A stretch of DNA of 64,000 nt from Guadua angustifolia (taxonomy: Eukaryota > Streptophyta > Magnoliopsida > Poales > Poaceae), in contig CM070501.1 in the NCBI GenBank assembly GCA_036346375.1, positions 54,167,326-54,231,325 on the forward strand, written 5' to 3'. A program made the position numbers and the translations under genes. The notes under the pieces were generated by a model. It saw only the letters and a program-made list of their open reading frames with translations, was not told the origin of the DNA and made no database searches. This document shows positions 48,618 through 59,058 of the stretch, piece after piece (the first letter of the stretch is position 1; the number at the start of each line of letters is the position of its first letter).

Positions 48618-49020
48618 CTCGAAGCGGCAGATGTAGTAGTCGTCCCCGACCGCGGCCCTGATGGTCTAGAGCGGGCTCCTCCCGGGCTATCGCGGTCTGT
48701 ACTCCACACTGAGGTTGACGAGCGCTTTCACCAAGTCCGGCTGAGCAGGCACAGCACCCACGCCATGAGGGCACCCCAATCGTGCCCGGCCACGAACACC
48801 TATTGCGCGACGCACCGAGTCCAAGAATCAAATGAAGAAGACGCAAGAAATTAAAGGGCGCCCGAGAATGGGATTGATGTTACCCTAGGGCTGGGCGAGA
48901 TCAGCGATGAGGGCGACGAGGTCGCCGATGACGTGGAAGATGGTGTAGGAGCCAGCTTCGGGCGAGACGTCGGAGTCGCCGTACCCGCAGAGGTCAAGCG
49001 CCATGGCGTGGAGGGGCGGC
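48618..49020 (-). pseudogene. Captured soluble epoxide hydrolase gene fragment
   Basis: On the minus strand an exon at about 49020-48886 encodes ALDLCGYGDSDVSPEAGSYT and FHVIGDLVALIADLAQP, followed by a GTAACA donor-like site. An intron of about 85 bp ends TAG before exon 48799-48618, which encodes VFVAGHDWGALMAW, LVKALVNLSVEYRPR and DDYYICRFE, then donor GTGGGTAA. GHDWGA carries the nucleophile aspartate of plant soluble epoxide hydrolases (alpha/beta-hydrolase fold), and YGDSD...YTIFHVIGDL is typical of that family. The lid domain, the catalytic histidine region and the N-terminus are absent. A stop at the exon end, a frameshift after CLL and two later stops mark it as non-functional. Introns are retained, so it was acquired as DNA. 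It lies inside the hAT, about 0.4 kb from its right end. Confidence 0.8.
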
Positions 49021-49639
49021 GGGCGGCGGTGAAGAGGTCTCCAGATTTAGGTCACCACCGAATGATGAGTGAGGACGGCTGGAGTGCAGAGCGCTGGATA
49101 GGGTCACGGGCTCACGATTAGGAGCGGCCGAGTGGGGACTCGGCTCCGCGGCGGCCCACTCGGGGAGATGGGCCAGATCAGATGGGCTCTGTGGGCTGCA
49201 ATACCACGGGTACCAGGAACAAATTACCCGCAATGTACCCGTATCCGACCCGTTTTCGTCGGGTATTTTCTATCTTGTATCCGATCCGTATCCAAACAAA
49301 AATTATCCGGGTAGTACCTGAATTCGTACCTGAACCAAACTTACCCGAACCCGTATCCGAAATTTCGGATAAATTTTTCCTAGATACGGATACGGGTTGG
49401 GTATTACCGGACCCGTTTTCACCCCTATCTACACATGCAAGTAAATATTTAATGGAAAGGATGTGTTTGGCAACTCAAAGGCATATGGTAACTCAGAAGC
49501 TATATGCGTGTAGTATATGGAAAAAGAACCGGTCGTGCAGTACATGGGCGGAGCCAGCGGTTGTCACCATTGGGCCATGGCCCAACCGATTTTTTGCCGG
49601 CCCATTATACTGCACCCTGATTAGAATAGCTAAATTGCT

Positions 49640-50238
49640 CATGCAAGTACGCAACAAAATCACGTCTCGGCGTTTCGCTTTCGCATAGCCGTCCGCCGCC
49701 TGGCCGCCACTCCTGTCTCGTGCCGTCGTGCGAGTTGCTTGCTTCGGGAGTTCGGGTTCTGGCGTTCCGAGTTCCGACTTCCGCCATTCCGATGGCCACG
49801 GCCCCGCCGCGCCTGGCCCGCCGCCAGCCGCCCTGTTTGCAAGTGGGCACACGCATATATTCCATGAAAGTGATATCACACCGAGGAGTCAAACGCACCG
49901 AGCAGTCAAAGGTATATCACTAAACCCAATCTCAAATAAATTAATCTAAAGAGAGGGCCTTAGGAATTGACTAGGAGTCCAGAGCACATTTTTACACTCG
50001 GAAACGGAAAAATCACAAATTTCTTGGCGATCAAAATACTATCAGCTTGAGGAAATCAGGAAAATAGTATGTGTGTGTGTCAGTGTGTGGAATAAAGAAC
50101 ACACTAGCAAATACAGTAAAAAATGCAAGAATTATCATGTTTAAAATCATGGCATTGCATATTACTTGTACTAATAACATACACCATTCATCAATTGCAT
50201 TGTTCAATACTTCAATTATTTAATATGTGATGTCACAG
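49640..50238 (+). other. Leader exon and leader intron of the hAT transposase
   Basis: The GC-rich part to about 49911 ends CAAAG before GTATATCAC, a plausible donor. The AT-rich part ends GATGTCACAG at 50238, a plausible acceptor about 16 bp before the expected start codon. This gives a non-coding first exon and an intron of about 327 bp. Confidence 0.5.
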
Positions 50239-50254
50239 GAGAACTTGTTGTAAC

Positions 50255-52699
50255 ATAAAGAGGAATGGAGATATTGCATCTTTTTTTCGGAGAGCTGAAG
50301 CAAAGAAAACTGCTGCTTCTTCCCCGGCTCCGGCTGTGGCTGTGACAGAAGAACAAGAAAGCACATTAGAGCAAGAGAGAGTAATTGAAGAAATTGGTAA
50401 TCCAATGCCATCTGTCCCACTGCCGCCGCCGCCGCCACCGCCACCACCGATTTATGATATCAATCACCTTCCACAGGATCCAGGGGAAAGGCTGCCAATT
50501 ACAAGCTATCCTGTCAATGATCAAGATGCTATTCGAAGAGCGTATATTCTTAAAGGTCCATTCCAACCTTATACACATGAATTTGAGAGAAGAAAAATTG
50601 GAAATAGGGAGCGTCAATTCAATCTTTTATGGTTTCATAAATATCCATGGATTGAATATAGTATCAAGAAGGAATGTGCCTTTTGCTTTGTATGCTACTT
50701 GTTCAGAAAACAAAATAGTAAGGGGTCTGATGCATTTACTAAAGATGGTTGGAGAAACTGGCATCATGGAGAAGGTGCACTTATGAAACATGTGGGTGGT
50801 GTAACAGGTGCTCACAATGCAGCTCAAGGGAGATACAACTTATATTTGAATCCCAAGGCAGCAATTGATAATCAAATTGAGAAGGTGAGCAGTGAGGATC
50901 TACGTCTTTACAAGATCAGATTGACTTACTCAATTAGATGTTTGAAGTTTCTTTTGCGTCAAGGATTGGCATTTCGTGGTCATAATGAAGGTGAAGAGTC
51001 TAGTAACAGAGGGAACTTCCTTGAACTTTTACAATGGCTTGCGGGAAGTAGTGAAGAGGTGAATAATATTGTTTTGAAGAATGCTCCAAGTAATTGCACC
51101 TTAACCTCTCCAGACATACAAAAGCAAATTATTCAGTGTTGTGCCATAGAAACTAGAAAGCAAATTATTTAAGATCTTGATAGCGGGAACTATGCCATTC
51201 TAGCAGATGAGTGCAGTGACATGTCACATAAGGAACAACTAGCTCTATGTTTGCGTTATGTTGATAAATTGGGCAGGCCATGTGAACACTTTCTTGGAGT
51301 TGTTCATGTACATGATGCTAGCTCTGTATCACTGAAGGAGGCAATTGAAGCTTTACTTACTAGTCACCATTTGACTATAAGTCACATTTATGGTCAAGGT
51401 TATGATAGAGCTAGCAACATGAAAGGAGAAATTAAAGGTCTGAAAACACTGATCATGAAAGAGTCACCTTCTGCTTATTATATCCATTGTTTTGCGCATC
51501 AACTACAACTAGTTTTTGTTGCTGTTGCCAAAGGAAATGATGATTTTGTGTGGTTTTTTGATCAAGTATCTCTCTTGCTGAGTATTGTTGGTGTTTCTTG
51601 TAAGCGTCATGATATGCTTCGAAATGCTAGACTTCATCAAGTAATGGAAGCAATTGCATGTGGTGAGCTGGAAACTGGGAGTGGATTAAATCAAGAGTTG
51701 GGGTTAGCTAGGCCAGGTGATACTCGATGGGGTTCTCATTACAAAACTGTTCTTAACATTATTGCTATGTACCTCATGATCCGTGACGTACTTATAAGTC
51801 TTGGCAAAGATACTACACAAAAGGGTGATTGGTCAAAAATTCATACCATGGTTGGAGCATTTGAGTCATTTGACTTTATTTTTAGTGCACACTTGATGCT
51901 TGCTATTCTTGGATACACGAATGATCTATCCCAGTGTTTACAAAGAAGAGATCAAGATATACTTAATGCAATATCACTTGTTAGTTTGGCAAAGAGTAAA
52001 ATGCAACAATTGAGGTCTGATGGATGGGTTGAATTTCTTCAAAGAGTCACCTTGTTTTGCAATAAATATGGTGTACAGGTTCCTGTAATGGAGGATAATT
52101 ATGTGCCTTATGGAAGATCAACATGGTTTGTTAGAAACCAAACAAATGATGATCACTTTAGAAGAGAAGTGTATATTGGGGTAATTGACAACATTAGTCA
52201 AGAGCTTGAGAATAGATTTGATGAGGTTAATATGGAGTTGCTTTCTTGTATGTGGGCTTTGAATCTCGCTGACTCATTTGCTTCTTTTGATGCTCAAAAG
52301 GTACGTAGACTTGCTGAGTTTTACTCCAATGATATTTCAAGCACAGACTTGTTAAGACTTGAAATGCAACTTGAGAACTATATTGATAACATGAGAAAAG
52401 ATGATACCTTCAAAGGCCTAAACAGTCTAGCTGAACTCTCAATCAATCTTATTCAAATAAAGAAGCATAATGTTTATGATTTGGTGTACTTGCTTATTAA
52501 ATTGGTATTGCTTCTACCGGTGGCAACGACAAGTGTTGAAAGGGCATTTTCTGCAATGAAATTTGTCAAGAATAAGTTGAGAAATAGGATGGGTGATAGT
52601 CTTTTGGATAATTGTCTAGTCACCTTCATTGAGCGAGATATGTTCTCCAAAGTGGATGAAGATGATATAATCGAGACTTTTATGGCCATTAGGGCATAA
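50255..52699 (+). pseudogene. hAT transposase, zinc-finger MYM1-like, two point lesions
   Basis: The frame from 50255 encodes about 814 codons. It begins ATA-AAG-AGG, where related proteins as I know them begin Met-Lys-Arg, so the start ATG seems lost; GTG at 50336 or ATG at 50405 lie downstream. Order: Lys/Arg-rich start (KRNGDIASFFRRAEA), a proline run at about residues 52-61, a TTF-type zinc finger (CAFCFVCYLF, WRNWHHGEGALMKH), a DUF4371-like region, ADECSDMSH and GQGYDRASNMKG (catalytic core), HCFAHQLQLV, DTRWGSH, and the dimerisation region LPVATTSVERAFSAMKFVKN. A TAA at 51170-51172 interrupts it just before the first catalytic block. All else is open, so the copy died recently. Confidence 0.85.
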
Positions 52700-52941
52700 G
52701 CCTAAAAGAAGAAGAAGTAGTATGATAATATTCTCTAAACTATTGTAAAACCTTATTATTATCTTCGTATTTTGCTTAATTGCTTTTGATACATTATATA
52801 TTTATATGTTGGCATGTAAGTTATATTTTTTTTGAAAGTTGGTACAACCAAAACTAAAATCCTGGCTACGCCACTGGTGCAGTATTCGAAAATAGAATCG
52901 GTTGATTGAGATAAAGTCTGATATGCCGCAGATCACGTATA

Positions 52942-53047
52942 CATGCATATCCAACCGAATCAAAACTTGACCACGCATGCATGCATATCCAACCGAATTA
53001 AAACTTGATCACTCATGCATGCATATCCAACCGAATTAAAACTTTCT
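52942..53047 (+). repeat. 38-39 bp tandem repeat, three copies
   Basis: ATGCATATCCAACCGAAT followed by (C/T)AAAACTT starts at 52942, 52981 and 53019. Only a few substitutions separate the copies. Confidence 0.8.
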
Positions 53048-53850
53048 CCGTTCGCCAACGTATAGAAGATCGGGATAATGATGGTTTCGTGGGTATATCT
53101 GGGTAGGGAGAATGAATCATCGTCACCAACTTATAATTAGAAGTAGTAGAGACAGAGACTAAGATTGGTTGGTTTGAAAGTTCCGAGCACGATTTCTGAT
53201 GCGGCAGGGAGGGTAGCGCGAGTTGTTCATGCAACATGCTCGATCGATCGGCGCGGTCAGCGGCGGGAGGCACGTCGCCGTCGGCGCGCCGACAGCGACC
53301 GGTGCTCCACGCGTCGGGGCCGCCCGCTCTGGACCACCGGGGCCTGCCACCCGCCCGGGCCTACCATGACCTGACGATCGACCGGCCGACCGGAGAGCTA
53401 ACCACTAGCTAGCCTCCTATCGTTACGTACGTCTACCTACGTGCGCGCGAACTGCTTCGATCGCGAGCATGGTGGGGCCCGCGCGCGCGACGATTTTGGC
53501 CATGCGAGGGGGACCCCGCACGGACGGCGCGCCACTCTGCGCGTACGTGGCCGCCGACGAGGCTCAGGCCAGCGCTCGCGGCGTACATGGTGGCCGGCCG
53601 GCTCGATCGCGTACGTACGTAGGGGTCACCACCCAACGGCACTGAGCGTACCAGCGTTTATACGTTCGAAAAAAGTAACTTTGCACAAGGAAGAACGGGG
53701 AATTTTTTTTTATAGAACTTTTACAAAGACCCGGACAACTTCTCTACGTAGTTCTCGTAAAATTCACGTGTTATATTCCAATTTCATATATTCCTCTGTG
53801 CGTATGATGATTAATTAACTGGTTTGAATTTTTTTTTTGAGAAACATAAT
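53048..53850. other. GC-rich unassigned sequence
   Basis: 53190-53640 is CG-rich with overlapping frames on both strands and several GTACGTACGT runs. No domain is recognisable. An unmethylated promoter-like island or a decayed gene edge are possibilities that I cannot separate. Confidence 0.35.
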
Positions 53851-53851
53851 T

Positions 53852-54333
53852 CTTATAATATATCTCTTATGCCTAGGAGATTTGAAGCGCCACGTCACCA
53901 TTTTCCCGGAAAACCTCCTGCAAATTAGAAATTACGAACGGGTCCTTCCACGGTAAATTAGAAATCACGAACGGGTCCAAGTTATTTTGCAAAAAAGACC
54001 CTATAGTCCGGTTCTTTCGATCCGAAAGATTTAAAAAATTGAAGTCACGAACAGGTCCTTCCACCGGTTATTTTGCAAGAAGAACCCTGTAGTTCCGCAA
54101 ATTCGACGCGGACATCGGTTCTTTCGGCCCAGAAGATTTAAGAAATTTGGAATCATGAGCAGGTCCTTTCACCGATTATTTTACAAAAAAAAACGCCAGT
54201 TCTTTCGACTCAAAAGATTTAAAAAAATTGAAATAGTATATATGTCCTTCCACCGATTACTTTAAAAAAAAGAACCGTAAAACTCAAACCAAATTTTTTC
54301 TCGCGGCACTGCATCGCGCGCATCTCTACCTAG
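53852..54333 (+). mobile_element. Non-autonomous Helitron-like element (copy 3)
   Basis: The 3' end shows CGCG-GCACTGCAT-CGCG, a spacer and CTAG (54330-54333) followed by T. The left part (CTTATGCC, ATTTGAAGCGCCACGTCACC) matches the left end of copy 4 read on its own strand. The interior consists of about four diverged units of 90-115 bp with GAACAGGTCCTTCCACCG and GGTTCTTTCG plus AAGATTTAA. The exact 5' end is uncertain by about 15 bp. Confidence 0.6.
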
Positions 54334-55895
54334 TATTTCTTAATCGCAGACAAGTTGGTAGCATGTGGCCGACGTACGTATACGGCCAACAGAGCACAGG
54401 CTAATACAGCAGGCTATCAACTCGATGGTACCAGTCGATTCAATCCATTTACGCACGAGGGAGTATTGCAGCTATCGCTGGCGCTTACTGCTCACCAATA
54501 ATCCAGGAGTCCCTACATTACATGCCAAACCACAAACATATATCCTCTCATCATCATATACCAGCACGGATTCAAGCACGAGGAATATGTTGTGACGTGT
54601 CCCTATGTTACAGGCTCGATCTTCATCATAGAGACAGACCACTGGATGTAAGCAGACCATATACATGATGAATTGGCGACCATTTCCTGAACATGTTGTT
54701 GATCTTTAGCATAGTGATGACGGGAAAAAATGTGCAGAGAAGATTATCATATCATGCAGAATTGCAGGGGGAGGGCCCCTTGTGGAGCAATTTCGTCAAT
54801 GACAGTCGACATCCAGACAGCGATGCAAATTAACGACAGGGCAGTCGTCATTCATTTCGCCTTGAAATGGTGACGCAGGTCGGCGTCGTTGACTAATTGC
54901 GCTCTCTCACTCTCACTCTCACATTACAAGTGCAGTCAGACAAATTATCAGCAAGAATTACGCTGCTTCTAGTTAATAGGATCTTCGAAGACATCCTTGA
55001 TTGGAAACTAATGTAACTATCTCTGGATAGATTGTTTCTTGCACGCCAGCGTATAGAAACTAGATGTTAATCTGAATATATAGGCATTTTCCCTGTATGA
55101 AGTTAAGTTTAGCACGGAAGTACAGAACGCCTGCCCAGTTTCAGTTACTCTTCGGAAGTTCACAGAGCGACTTTAAGTTCGTTTCCGGCGTCTCCTTGGC
55201 GAGAGGGCCATTTGTTTTGCAGTCACTACAAATCGATGAATTTGTTAGCTTGTAGTTTTGGTTACTAAAAGAATTATCTTATATATATAGCTCTGAAAAT
55301 TAACTTGTGGCGCCTGTTACTTTGAGAGAGACAGAGATGAAAACAATGTTAGCGCTTGCTGAACATCTAACCTGTCGGCACAAAGAGACCTGTTTTTTTT
55401 TAATGTCTTTCAATGCATAGGAAAAAGGAGACAACCACAGCTTCTAGCTAGAGTTAGTGCAATAGCGAATTAGCAATAGCGTCTAGAACTAGTGCTTGCT
55501 GTTTGGTTTAATTTTCTAATCTGAGCCAAAATTTAAAAGAAAGGAATTATATAGAGGGCTGTTTTGTGATTTCAACTTTCACATCACAGCACAATAATGC
55601 TAAACTGGCTCTATATTTCATGATTTTTTTTTACCGCTGCCAATTCCAATTCTTTCATATTTCAGAAAAAAATTAAAATCCAGAATTTGAACTGTGTGTT
55701 TGGAATGGAGAAAATAAAGAAATCTAGAGGATGTAAAATCCTGTAGATAATATACCATTTAGGCATACTTGCACCAAATAAGAACTTATAAAAATCCCGC
55801 AAAATTCCTTTGCAATGAGCTCCAAAGTATAAAAACTTTGGAGGAAGCAAACGGCTGAACCTCGAGAGACCATCTAACATCTCGAACTATAAAAC
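54334..55895. other. Intergenic sequence, nothing recognised
   Basis: No gene, RNA or element boundary was recognised. A stretch at about 55640-55890 has short terminal-like blocks but no convincing inverted repeat. Confidence 0.4.
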
Positions 55896-55899
55896 CTCG

Positions 55900-56425
55900 A
55901 AAGAAATTCATATGACATTCTGAACTTTGGTCGAAAATCCATCCAGCACCCTAAATGATGAAATCAAACATTTGTCCTCCAAACTTTGTAATCTGGTTTA
56001 AATAACACTCTGAACCAGTTTGGCACAGTGATATTGCTTATGTGGCATAATAAATGAGTGGTTTTGTCATGTAAGATGACATGCTGGTTGAGTTATGTTA
56101 ATGGCAGATGGCGCTCACATGAGCTTCTCTCCCGCTAAGATCTCAATCACGCTTTTATGGTTATCGACTCCTGTAGCTCCCTCGTTTATTTCAACTTGAA
56201 AGATAAGCCTCTTATGAACCATACGTGTGATTTACCTAAACTTGATCTAACGTGTCATCTTACGTTGAAAAACCACCCACTCATCACATAATACGAGTAA
56301 TATTATTATGCCAATCAGGTCAAAGTGCTATTTAAACCAGGTTGCAAAGTTTAGAGGATCAAATATCTGATTTTATAGTTTAGAATGTCGAACGTCAAGC
56401 AAAATTTGAAGGTGTTATATGGAAC
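55900..56425. mobile_element. Foldback element with long inverted arms
   Basis: The left arm (about 55900-56095) and the right arm (about 56230-56425) are inverted copies. CATATGACATTCTGAACTTT pairs with CATATAACACCTTCAAATTT read on the other strand, and likewise AACTTTGTAATCTGGTTTAAA with AACTTTGCAACCTGGTTTAAA, and GTAAGATGACA with GTAAGATGACA. Arms are diverged by eye at perhaps one base in five. No coding sequence lies between them and no target duplication was identified. Confidence 0.65.
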
Positions 56426-56554
56426 TTTTTTTTCAAAGGATTAGGATTTTCATTCTATATGCCGAAACTTCCAACCAAATTGATGATGACCCGGACGCGC
56501 ATATACTAGGTGAAGCATACCTTTTCTTTTGGAATAACTACATTTTGACCCTTC

Positions 56555-56622
56555 AACTATTGCATAAGTCACCCTGACCCCTCAGTCAACTATTGCATAA
56601 GTCACCCTGACCCCTCAGCCAT
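56555..56622 (+). repeat. 33-bp tandem duplication
   Basis: TCAACTATTGCATAAGTCACC and CTGACCCCTCAG occur twice in succession. The two copies look identical. Confidence 0.8.
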
Positions 56623-56659
56623 CAATACCGGTTAAAAATCACCCTATCGTCAAAACCAC

Positions 56660-57440
56660 CTCTGCTGACACGGCATGTACCAGTGCGTCCACGGTACACC
56701 TCCTCCTCCTTCAAATGTCCACGTCAGCCTCGTCGTCTCCCTCCTTCCTCCTGTTTCTTCTTCTCATCCTCTCTCTCCATCTCCGCCATCCATGGCGCCT
56801 CCACTCCACCTCATCCACCCGCTAGCGCCGATGACCGAATCAGCCCTGCACCTCGGCACCCGTCCTCGCATTTCTTCCTCCTCCAATTTCGTGTCGCTGC
56901 AGCTGCCATGGTTCGTGCCGCCGCCACCCCAAGCCTGGACGCGTCCACCACATCTAGCACGTGGACACAACATGGCATGCGCTGGCTGCGGACGGGCGCT
57001 GGGCAGACGGTGACGCTACACTAGCCTTGGGCCAGGCGAAGCTGTTGCGACACCACGACGACGATGCACGTTGGGCCGGGCAGACGGGGACACAGCACTA
57101 GTCAGGCTTGTCGGAGGCGGTCATATCATTACGCGCACTGGGCTCGGGCGGAACGGACGCGGCAAGCCTCGGGCTTTGCGTGATTTACCTGATTTACTTG
57201 CATGTTGGGCCACTATGCTCGCCCCGAACGACATCCGACAGCTTGATTGGCATCAAGGCAGTGAGTTTTGACCGTGGAAGCCGGCGGCCATGGCGAGGTT
57301 AGTCTGCACTGGGTGGTGCACATCAAATGCTCGATGAAATGCCTCAATGAGAAGGTAAGGCCCGACTGACAGGTAGGCCCCAGCACTTCTTATTTATTTA
57401 TTTACTAATCTTACTGATTTGGTTGACTTGTCGATGAATA
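56660..57440. other. GC-rich unassigned sequence
   Basis: Frames on both strands up to 113 codons are Pro/Ser/Arg-rich and match no domain I know. The segment could be a decayed gene portion. Confidence 0.3.
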
Positions 57441-57451
57441 CTGCCTGTGTT

Positions 57452-57962
57452 TAGGGGTGGAATCGAGCCAGCTCGGCTCGACCGAGCTCGTCAGTTTGCG
57501 AGCCGAGCCGAGCTCGGCTCATTGTCTTTGTCGAGCTGAAAACCGGGCTCGGCTCGGGCTCGGTCGAGCCTCGAGCCGAGCCGAGCCGGCTCGTGAGCCG
57601 CCTGGCATGTGGGCCCGCCTCATTGCGTCAACTCTTAAGTATGTTCATTGTATGTTCTTTGTTCAATATGGTGTATGAATGCCAAGCCGATTGAATGTTC
57701 AGGATGTGGCTAATTTTGTATTAAAATTAAGCCTCATGTAATTTGGATAATCAATTAATGATTAGTGATTAGTGAAAGTGATTACGAATATCTGAATTTT
57801 ACCGAGCCTAACGAGCCAACGAGCGCCATGAGCCGGCTCGGGCTCGGCTCATTGTAGCACCGAAGCTAGAGCGGTAGGAGGGCTCGGCTCGTTGATGCAC
57901 CGAGCCGAGCCCGAGCCGAGCCCGAGCCGAGCCGCGAGCCTCGAGCTATTTTTCCACCCCTA
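57452..57962. mobile_element. hAT-type MITE with GCTCGGCTCG subterminal repeats
   Basis: Ends TAGGGGTGGAA and TTCCACCCCTA form inverted repeats, flanked by an exact 8-bp duplication CCTGTGTT (57444-57451 and 57963-57970). Both subterminal regions are packed with GAGCCGAGC/GCTCGGCTCG repeats, which in hAT elements can serve as transposase-binding sites. It has no coding sequence. It ends about 1.1 kb upstream of the GA2ox start codon. Confidence 0.9.
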
Positions 57963-58035
57963 CCTGTGTTACCATGTTGGCGTCACGTGCAAAACTGAGG
58001 TAAAATAGTCTTGAGGGTAGAATACCAGGTATTAA

Positions 58036-58447
58036 AGGTCTGTTTGGGGAGCTGTGGTTGGGTTGAAAAGTTGTTTTTGATTTGCTAGATTGTAAAACAG
58101 TTGCAGTTGGCGGTTATGGCTTTTATTTTTATTTCATTTGGCAAACTGACTGCTGCAGATGTAGTATTTGGAGGGCAATCGAGCGGGGAGGCAGCAACTT
58201 AGCGAATCATAGAGGTGGCCTAGCGGGGAGGTGACGTGGAGACGGCGAGAAGATGCGACGGAGGTCGGGGAGATAGAGCGAGTGAGGTGGGAGGCGATCA
58301 AGCGAAACTACAATTGAAAAACTCATCTCTAGTGGCTACAGTTTTTGGATGTGTTTTTGCTGTGACTTAACTTTCCAACTATTTTTCAGCTATACTATTT
58401 GAGGGAACTTTTGGTCTAAAACTAAAACACAACCTCCAAACAGCCCC
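58036..58447. mobile_element. Tourist-like MITE upstream of GA2ox
   Basis: GGTCTGTTTGGGGAGCTGTG on the left and an inverted GGGGCTGTTTGGAGGTTGTG on the right bound a 412-bp element; flanks TAA and TAG are an imperfect 3-bp duplication. It has no coding sequence and ends about 0.6 kb before the GA2ox start codon. Confidence 0.7.
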
Positions 58448-58952
58448 TAGTATTTGAGTGGTTAAACACTGGCTTTTGTAGTCGGAGGTTGTCATACTCA
58501 AAAGAACAACTGTACAATTCTACAACATATCAAGATGCATCTTCCTTGGGCCTTCACCCAACCATTAGATTGGACCTCCAACGGTTAGGATTAACTGAAC
58601 AGATACTAAAAACTGCTGAACAACTAACCACGAAGGGTGCTACGGTACCTACCCTCGATCCTGCCATTGGTACTCGATCGAAGAGAGATTAGCGTCATTG
58701 ATACTTTTTAAAATTTGTGATTCACTTTATGACACACTGACTCATTGTCATAGAGTTAGATTGATCCATATATTATAAACACATCACAAAAAGTTAACAA
58801 ATTGAGTGTTACTGGATCAACCCAAATCAATGAATTGCAATGGCACGGTACAGCGTTGTAGGATGGGTGACTTGGTGGTATATTCGAGTTGTGCCAACTC
58901 AACTCCCGGTACGGCTCGCTCTCGCTCGGTCTACCCGTGCGCGCCTAGCCGC

Positions 58953-58963
58953 CTATATATAGA
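58953..58963 (+). promoter_or_regulatory. TATA box of GA2ox
   Basis: CTATATATAGAG lies about 105 bp before the start codon at 59059, giving an expected transcript start near 58985. It is the only good TATA match close upstream. Confidence 0.7.
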
Positions 58964-59058
58964 GGCGAGCTCGCCTCGTATTAATGAACTCGAAAAACTC
59001 TCGTGCTTGTTTACACCTTGCTCTGCTTTTCCTTTGTCTCGGTGCCCAAGAACCAGCC

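Larger units (their letters stand above)
19958..49427 (-). mobile_element. hAT element (about 6 kb) expanded to 29.5 kb by nested insertions
   Basis: The left end TAAGGGTGAAAACGGGTC and the right end, TAGGGGTGAAAACGGGTC when reverse-complemented, form a terminal inverted repeat. Both are flanked by an exact 8-bp duplication TCTACACA (19950-19957 and 49428-49435), the length expected for hAT. The transposase (minus strand, 20744-23170) is just inside the left end. A Helitron (23183 to about 36540) and a Ty3/Gypsy element (37684-47356) interrupt it; removing them and the MITEs leaves about 6 kb. Subterminal CGGGTA-rich sequence occurs at both ends (about 19970-20160 and 49195-49420). The body also contains an epoxide hydrolase gene fragment. 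Confidence 0.85.
49543..52876 (+). mobile_element. hAT element with nearly intact transposase (3.3 kb)
   Basis: Ends CATGGGCGGAGCCAG and CTGGCTACGCCACTG are inverted repeats with a few mismatches. They are flanked by an exact 8-bp duplication GTGCAGTA (49535-49542 and 52877-52884). Inside are a GC-rich leader (about 49640-49910), a leader intron and a 788-codon transposase frame. It lies 107 bp to the right of the 29-kb hAT and is a separate insertion. Confidence 0.9.
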
